DNA from: Thermomicrobiales bacterium
GTDB taxonomy: Bacteria; Chloroflexota; Chloroflexia; Thermomicrobiales; UBA6265
Assembly (NCBI GenBank): GCA_030446955.1
Contig: JAUJMG010000046.1
Coordinates: forward strand, 1 to 16,791
Reading direction: 5' to 3'
DNA: 16,791 nucleotides
Shown in pieces: positions 11,957 through 16,791 of the stretch. The notes beneath the pieces are model-generated. The model was not told the DNA's origin. It searched no databases and saw nothing but the letters and a program-made list of their open reading frames with translations. Position 1 is the stretch's first letter. Each line of letters starts with the position of its first letter. The translations under genes were made by a program, and so were the position numbers.

Positions 11957-14356
11957 ATGGCTGACGCCGCGGGCAGGAAGCGCCCCGGGGACAGCGGAAG
12001 GTTTGCGGCCTGGGGGCGGTTTGTGCATCGGCAGCGCTGGGTCGTGGTGGCGATCAGCCTCGTCGTCTTCGCCGTCGTCGTTCCCTTCGCCTTTGGAGCC
12101 ACCGCCAAGCTGTCGCCCGGGGGGTGGGTCGCACCCGGCTCCGAGGCGATCCGCGTCGACGAGGCGCTGGTCGGCGAGTTCGGCCGTCGCAGCGTCAACC
12201 ACTACCTCCTCTTCCGGGATCCGACCGGCGAACTTGCCGCCACCGATCCCACCTTCCGGATCGCCGTCGAGACGACTCTCGCCCCGCTCCGCGCCGACCC
12301 GGACGTGATCGGCATTGTCAGCTACGGTTCCACGGGCAACCCGGCAATCGACCAGGCGCTCCTCGCCGCGGATGCCCGGTCGAGCATCGCTGTCGTCGCC
12401 CTGGGCGTCGATGTCGACCGCGCCACAGCAACCTACCCCGCCTTTCGGGAACGGGTCGACGGTGGCCGCCTCGAAGTTCTGGTTGGTGGCTGGCCCGCGG
12501 CTTCCGAAGGCTTCACCGCCGTCACGGAAGCGGATCTCAAACGGGCCGAAACGGTCTCGCTGCCGCTGACCCTGGCGCTCCTGACCCTGGTCTTTGGAAG
12601 CGTGGTCGCCGCCGGGCTGCCGGTGGCCGTCGGCGTGTTGGCCTTCGTCGCCACCCTCGCCGGCATCGGTGCGCTCTCACGGTTCGTCGAAACCAGCGTC
12701 TTCGCCGTCAACGTCGCCAGCATGATCGGCCTCGCCGTCGCCATCGACTACTCGCTCTTCCTGGTCAGCCGCTACCGGGAGGAGGTCGCAGCCGGCATCG
12801 ACGATCCCGAGGAAGCCCTGGCGACCACCATGGCAACCGCCGGTCGGGCCGTCCTCTTCTCCGGCCTGACGGTGGCGATCGGCATCGCCGGTCTCGGCTT
12901 CTTCCCGGTCATGGCCCTGAGGACCATCGGGGTCGCCGGTGCCCTGGTGGTGCTGCTGGGCATCGGCTTCAGCCTGACCTTCCTCGCGGCCCTCCTCGCG
13001 ATCCTCGGCCCCCGCGTCGACCGGTTCCGCGTCCCGCTGCCACGCCACACGTTTCTCAACCGGCACGAGTCCGGCTTCTGGCACAGCCTCGCCTCGGCAG
13101 TGATGAGGCGGCCCTTCTGGGTGTTGCTCCCGACGTTGGCCGTCCTCCTCACTGCCGGCGTCCCATTCCGCGACTTCCGTGGTGGCTCTCCTGGCATGAC
13201 CATGCTCCCGCACGATCAAGAGGCACGACAGCTCTACGACGCCGTCCAGCAGGACTACCCACAGGCCAGTCTCTCCCCGGTCTACGTGCTGGTCCGTCCC
13301 CGTAACGGCAGCATGACCGACGCCGCCAACCTGGAACGGCTCCGCGCCTTCTCCGCCACACTTGCAGGCGAACCGGGGGTGCGACGGGTGGATGGCATCT
13401 GGACCTTCGCCCCACCCGACGCTACACCGGAGGGAATCGCCGCCACGCTGGCCCAGACGCCCGAGTTAGCAACGCTCGCCCAGCGCTACCTGACCCCGGG
13501 TGGGGCGGTGCTGGAGGTGGCGATGAGCGGAGATGACAGCGACCCTTCGCCCCAGCACCTCGTGGGGAGGCTGCGCGCGAGCGGCACCGCTCTCTCCGCC
13601 GGAGCCTTCGACGTCGAGGTTGGCGGCGCTTCGGCCATCAACATGGAGTTGGTCGACACCATCGAGCGGCGGGCGCCGCTCGCCGTTGGGTTCGTGATCC
13701 TTGTCACCTACCTCGTGCTCCTGCTGCTGCTCGGCTCGGTCCTCCTGCCCTTGAAAGCGATCCTGATGAACCTGCTCTCCCTCACTGCCTCCTACGGCGC
13801 GCTTGTCTGGGTCTTCCAGGAAGGACACCTGTCGGGCCTGCTCGGATTCGAGCCGCTCGGCTACACCTCAGCTACGGTGCCGCTGCTGATGTTCTGCTTC
13901 GTCTTCGGCCTCAGCATGGACTACGAGGTCCTGATGCTGACCCGGATCAAGGAGGAGTACGAGCGCTGCGGTGACAACACCCTCGCCGTCGCCCGCGGCC
14001 TGCAGGCGACCGGCCGCGTCGTGACCAGCGCCGCGCTGATCATGATCGTGGTTTTCGGCTCCTTTGGGCTCAGCCAGATCCTGCTCGTCAAGTCCCTCGG
14101 GATCGGGCAGATGCTCGCCGTTGCCGTCGACGCCACCCTGGTCCGCGCGCTGCTCGTACCAGCCACAATGCGTCTGCTTGGCGACTGGAATTGGTGGGCA
14201 CCATCGCCGCTTCGTCGACTGGCCGGTGCCAGGCATCGAGTCCCGTGGACTGGGGTGGCATCCGAACCACCGGCCGCGCCCGTCTCGTCCGCGGCCTCCG
14301 TCGCCGTCCGCACCCCATTGGCGGCACCCTCCTGCGACCATCGGGACCGCTCGTGA
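11957..14356 (+). CDS. MMPL-family (RND superfamily) membrane transporter, YdfJ-like
   Basis: This is probably a proton-driven exporter of lipids or other hydrophobic compounds across the inner membrane. The 799 aa form two RND halves. TM1 is at about 28-46, followed by a large outer loop (to about 200), a membrane bundle with AIDYSLFLVSRYREE (262-276), TM7 near 385-402, a second outer loop and a bundle with GLSMDYEVLMLTR (651-663) and VDATLVRALLVPA (724-736). The two Asp-Tyr pairs D264/Y265 and D655/Y656 match the proton-relay pairs of MmpL3. A basic, Ala/Pro-rich tail (about 750-799) has no recognisable domain. The ATG at 11957 is preferred; the frame is open to an ATG at 11882 with no ribosome binding site. 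The stop overlaps the next gene by GTGA. The substrate is unknown. Confidence 0.92.
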   Translation: MADAAGRKRPGDSGRFAAWGRFVHRQRWVVVAISLVVFAVVVPFAFGATAKLSPGGWVAPGSEAIRVDEALVGEFGRRSVNHYLLFRDPTGELAATDPTFRIAVETTLAPLRADPDVIGIVSYGSTGNPAIDQALLAADARSSIAVVALGVDVDRATATYPAFRERVDGGRLEVLVGGWPAASEGFTAVTEADLKRAETVSLPLTLALLTLVFGSVVAAGLPVAVGVLAFVATLAGIGALSRFVETSVFAVNVASMIGLAVAIDYSLFLVSRYREEVAAGIDDPEEALATTMATAGRAVLFSGLTVAIGIAGLGFFPVMALRTIGVAGALVVLLGIGFSLTFLAALLAILGPRVDRFRVPLPRHTFLNRHESGFWHSLASAVMRRPFWVLLPTLAVLLTAGVPFRDFRGGSPGMTMLPHDQEARQLYDAVQQDYPQASLSPVYVLVRPRNGSMTDAANLERLRAFSATLAGEPGVRRVDGIWTFAPPDATPEGIAATLAQTPELATLAQRYLTPGGAVLEVAMSGDDSDPSPQHLVGRLRASGTALSAGAFDVEVGGASAINMELVDTIERRAPLAVGFVILVTYLVLLLLLGSVLLPLKAILMNLLSLTASYGALVWVFQEGHLSGLLGFEPLGYTSATVPLLMFCFVFGLSMDYEVLMLTRIKEEYERCGDNTLAVARGLQATGRVVTSAALIMIVVFGSFGLSQILLVKSLGIGQMLAVAVDATLVRALLVPATMRLLGDWNWWAPSPLRRLAGARHRVPWTGVASEPPAAPVSSAASVAVRTPLAAPSCDHRDRS

Positions 14357-14964
14357 CCACTCCCATGTCCACCGGAACCCGGGCTGCGGGACCGGAACCG
14401 GCGGTCCGGCTGCGACGTGCGACACCGGACGATGCGGAGATGATGCTCGGCTGGCGAACCGAGCCGAGCGCCTCCCGTTTTCAGCCACTGCTGCCCATGA
14501 CCGCTGCAGATCTTCGCTCCCTCCTGGCCGAAACTGCTGACCTCCCGCTGGATCCTCAATTCGCGGGCCGCACTCGCTGGATCGTCGAAGCGAACAGGCA
14601 ACCGGTCGGCACCATCTCCCTTACCGTCGAGAGCCGCGAGCACGGCCTCGGCGCGATTGGATATGGCATCGGCGAGCGCCATCGAGGGAACGGTTACGCT
14701 ACGGACGCGGTACGGGCGCTGCTGCCGCTCGCCTTTTCGCCCGACAGCGCCGACCTCTGGCGCCTGGAAGCCGTCGCCGCGACCGATAACGAGACGTCTC
14801 GCCGAGTCCTGGAGCGCTGCGGCTTCCAGTTGGAGGGGATCGCCCGCAGCTACTTCCTGATCCGGGGCCGGCGCGTCGACCACGCCAGATACGCGATCCT
14901 GCGCGAGGAGTGGGAGCAAACTCGATCCACCGAGCGGCGCCATTCGGAACCGGCGCCGCTGTAG
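14353..14964 (+). CDS. GNAT-family acetyltransferase, RimJ/RimL-like
   Basis: This should transfer acetyl from acetyl-CoA to an amino group of a protein N-terminus or small molecule. In 203 aa the fold begins at VRLRRATPDDAEMMLGWR (18-35). The acetyl-CoA pyrophosphate loop is RHRGNGYAT (109-117), after beta strand IGYGIG, and the conserved NETSRRVLERCGF is at 146-158. The GTG start overlaps the MMPL stop (GTGA, 14353-14356) and has GGGA 6 bases upstream. The ATG at 14365 is an alternative. The longer frame from 14191 would run inside the transporter gene. The overlap suggests translational coupling with the transporter, so it may modify the same compound or act in the same response, but nothing in the sequence identifies the substrate. 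Confidence 0.88.
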   Translation: MTTPMSTGTRAAGPEPAVRLRRATPDDAEMMLGWRTEPSASRFQPLLPMTAADLRSLLAETADLPLDPQFAGRTRWIVEANRQPVGTISLTVESREHGLGAIGYGIGERHRGNGYATDAVRALLPLAFSPDSADLWRLEAVAATDNETSRRVLERCGFQLEGIARSYFLIRGRRVDHARYAILREEWEQTRSTERRHSEPAPL

Positions 14965-14973
14965 CGGCCATCT

Positions 14974-15011
14974 AGCCCGCGGCCAAGGCTCCCGCTACAA
15001 TCCCGCGGGCT
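14974..15011 (+). terminator. Perfect 9-bp inverted repeat after the GNAT gene, probable terminator
   Basis: AGCCCGCGG (14974-14982) and CCGCGGGCT (15003-15011) are exact reverse complements with a 20-base loop, beginning 9 bases after the stop codon. The final T begins a run of only three Ts, so termination may be weak. The loop carries TACAAT (14996-15001), one mismatch from a -10 box, so it may also bear on a promoter for the peptidase gene, although no -35 box is evident. Confidence 0.5.
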
Positions 15012-15110
15012 TTCGCCCATCGTCGGGGCCGTCCCAGTCCCCGTCCACCCGTGCATGGCAACGCCGGGAGCGGCCTTGCCACCCAGCACCCGATCACGCA
15101 GTAGAGATTC

Positions 15111-15116
15111 AGGAGG
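15111..15116 (+). promoter_or_regulatory. Ribosome binding site of the S9 peptidase gene
   Basis: AGGAGG is a full Shine-Dalgarno core 9 bases before the ATG at 15126 and fixes the start of a gene whose end is outside the window. Confidence 0.75.
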
Positions 15117-15125
15117 ACCGGTCCG

Positions 15126-16791
15126 ATGATCGCGACCGTCAAGACCGAGACCGCGCCCAGTCCCGCCGCGTTGGACGAGAACCTGGGCGAGCACCTGGAC
15201 GCCGCGGAGGACCGGGCGCTGAGATCCGTCCAGCCGTTGACCCCAGAGGAGTTGACGGATCGCCTGACCCCGAGCGATCCCCGCCTCTCTCCCGACGGCC
15301 GTGCCGTGCTGTTCGCCGTCGCCCCCAGGGGCAAGAAGGGGGAGCACAAGGAGCAGGCGATCTGGCTCTCCCGGGACGGCGCCCCAGCCCGCCCCTTCAC
15401 CGGAGGCACCGCCCACGACGCCAACGCCCGCTGGTCGCCCGACGGCACGCAGGTCCTCTTCTGCTCCGACCGGGCCGAGCGCGGCGACGAGAAATTCAAG
15501 CTCTACCTGATTGACGCCACCGGCGGCGAGGCCCGGCCGCTTGGCGACCTCCAGGGCGAGCTGACGATGCCCTCCTGGTCCCCGGACGGCCGTTCGGTCG
15601 CGCTTCTCCGCAAGGATCCCGAGACCCCCGAGGAGAAACGGCGGAAGGAGGAGCGCGACGACCCCATCGTCGCCGACGAGAACCCCAAGCCGACCCGCCT
15701 CTGGGTGGTCGACGCGGCCACCGGCCGCGCCCGCTGCCTCACCTACGGGAACCGCCAGATCTGGTCCTACGCCTGGGCGCCGGACGGCACCCGGCTCACG
15801 GTTCTGACTACCTCCTCCCCGGACCTCAACACGATCTTCGACGCGGGCGACCTCTGGCTCGTGCCGCTCTCCGGCGGCCTGCCCAAGCACGTCGCCACCT
15901 TCCCGGTCCTGCCCCACAACCCCGTCTTCGTGGAGACAGCCGACGGCCCGGCCATCGCCGTGCGCGCCAATAACCACCGCGCCGACCCGTCCGACTCCGT
16001 TTGGATCGTGCCTGAGACGGGCGGCGAGCCCCGGAACCTCCTCCCCGGACACCCCGGCGTGGTCGAGGATCTGGTCGAGCTTCCCGGGTCTCCCGCCGCA
16101 GTGGGGCTGCGGATGGTCGAGCGCACCCACGGCCTCCTCTACCGCCTCGACATCGCCGCCGGCGGGCTCCAAGCGGCAACCCCTGCCGACCTCCACGGCC
16201 GCGGCAGCGTCCTCTCCGCTCCCTCCTTCTCCGCTGACGGCCGCCGGGTTGCGTTTGTCTGGTCCGACGGCACGACGCCGGAGGAGGTCTACGTCGGTGA
16301 TGTCGGCGGCGAAGCGGCGGCGGTCACCACGCTCGGCGAGGCCTTCCGGGGCCGGCTTGCCCCCGTGGAGACCGTGCGCTGGGCAAGCACCGACAGCGTG
16401 GAGATCGAGGGGCTACTCACCCTTCCGGTCGGCTACGAGCCCGGTAGGCGCTACCCCTTGGTGGTCGAGATCCACGGCGGTCCCTCCTGGCAGTGGGAGG
16501 ATCGCGTCTTCCTCGACTGGCACGACTGGGCGCAGATGCTGGCGACCCACGGCTACGCCGTCCTCGCACCCAACCCCCGCGGCAGCACCGGCTACGGGTC
16601 GGCGTTCCAGCAACTGCTCCAGGACGACGTCGGCGGCGGCGAGGCGCAGGATCTCATCAGCAGCGCCCAGGCCATGGTGGAGCGGGGCATCGCCGACCCC
16701 GACCGCCTTGGCATTGGGGGCTGGAGTTGGGGCGGTTACCTGACCGCCTGGACGATCACCCAGACCGACATCTTCAAGGCGGCCGTGATGG
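15126..16791 (+). CDS. S9-family peptidase (prolyl oligopeptidase/acylaminoacyl-peptidase type), 3' end cut by window
   Basis: This serine peptidase should cleave short peptides or remove N-terminal acylated residues in the cytoplasm; no signal peptide is seen. About 555 aa are in the window. Residues 1-38 are a variable lead. A WD40/TolB-like propeller follows (about 39-420), with repeated SPDG motifs such as LSPDGRAVLFAV, RWSPDGTQVLFCSDRA and SWSPDGRSVALL. The alpha/beta hydrolase domain begins near 425: the oxyanion loop HGGPS is at 450-454, PNPRGSTGYG follows, and the nucleophile Ser534 sits in GWSWGGY, where most relatives have GxSYGGY. The catalytic Asp and His should lie in the missing 100-150 residues. 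The start has AGGAGG 9 bases upstream. The family is firm; the substrate is unknown. Confidence 0.93.
   Translation, partial: MIATVKTETAPSPAALDENLGEHLDAAEDRALRSVQPLTPEELTDRLTPSDPRLSPDGRAVLFAVAPRGKKGEHKEQAIWLSRDGAPARPFTGGTAHDANARWSPDGTQVLFCSDRAERGDEKFKLYLIDATGGEARPLGDLQGELTMPSWSPDGRSVALLRKDPETPEEKRRKEERDDPIVADENPKPTRLWVVDAATGRARCLTYGNRQIWSYAWAPDGTRLTVLTTSSPDLNTIFDAGDLWLVPLSGGLPKHVATFPVLPHNPVFVETADGPAIAVRANNHRADPSDSVWIVPETGGEPRNLLPGHPGVVEDLVELPGSPAAVGLRMVERTHGLLYRLDIAAGGLQAATPADLHGRGSVLSAPSFSADGRRVAFVWSDGTTPEEVYVGDVGGEAAAVTTLGEAFRGRLAPVETVRWASTDSVEIEGLLTLPVGYEPGRRYPLVVEIHGGPSWQWEDRVFLDWHDWAQMLATHGYAVLAPNPRGSTGYGSAFQQLLQDDVGGGEAQDLISSAQAMVERGIADPDRLGIGGWSWGGYLTAWTITQTDIFKAAVM

Noticed and set aside
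14850..16196. Minus-strand frame of 448 aa opposite the S9 peptidase
   Set aside because: Gly/Val/Arg-rich shadow of the peptidase propeller; no ribosome binding site or domain.

Overview
The window is GC-rich bacterial chromosome with tightly packed ordinary genes on both strands. I see no rRNA, tRNA, CRISPR array, insertion sequence, integrase or phage gene. The gene content is an ECF sigma factor with an RskA-type anti-sigma factor, a zinc-ribbon/PQQ-propeller membrane protein, a deazaflavin(F420)-type nitroreductase, an MMPL transporter, a PEP carboxylase and an S9 peptidase, with frequent GTG and TTG starts. This would suit a Chloroflexota genome of the Thermomicrobia/Sphaerobacter type. 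An actinobacterium is the main alternative. This placement is inferred from gene content and was not checked by a search.

Layout, left to right. (1) 1-1444: the 3' part of an ECF sigma factor, cut by the window edge, overlaps by GTGA with its membrane anti-sigma factor. (2) 1513-1740, minus strand: a small unrecognised protein. (3) 1880-1952: a candidate promoter followed by closely spaced perfect inverted repeats. (4) 1977-4902: a same-strand set of family 2 glycosyltransferase, YbhN/AglD-like flippase-domain membrane protein and SAM methyltransferase, probably acting on a lipid-linked sugar or cell-envelope glycan. (5) 4903-5408: about 500 bases with no convincing gene but with repeats. (6) 5409-6986: a membrane protein with an N-terminal zinc ribbon and a C-terminal eight-bladed PQQ-like propeller.

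(7) 7060-8845: a divergent redox-type module. An HxlR-family regulator reads right. A deazaflavin-dependent nitroreductase and a FrnE/DsbA-family thiol oxidoreductase, overlapping by 8 bases, read left. An AT-rich stretch lies just before the regulator. (8) 8923-11649, minus strand: phosphoenolpyruvate carboxylase, probably started at a TTG with a good ribosome binding site. (9) 11957-14964: an MMPL-family transporter coupled by a GTGA overlap to a GNAT acetyltransferase, closed by an inverted repeat. (10) 15126-16791: an S9-family (prolyl-oligopeptidase-like) peptidase, cut by the right edge after the nucleophile serine.

The most interesting points are the cluster of palindromes before the glycosyltransferase, the HxlR-controlled redox module, the anti-sigma factor that carries a zinc/thiol motif together with an RskA sensor domain, and the zinc-ribbon/propeller protein. 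I did not find a clearly new multi-gene system. Most of the window is recognisable housekeeping, envelope and stress-response functions.
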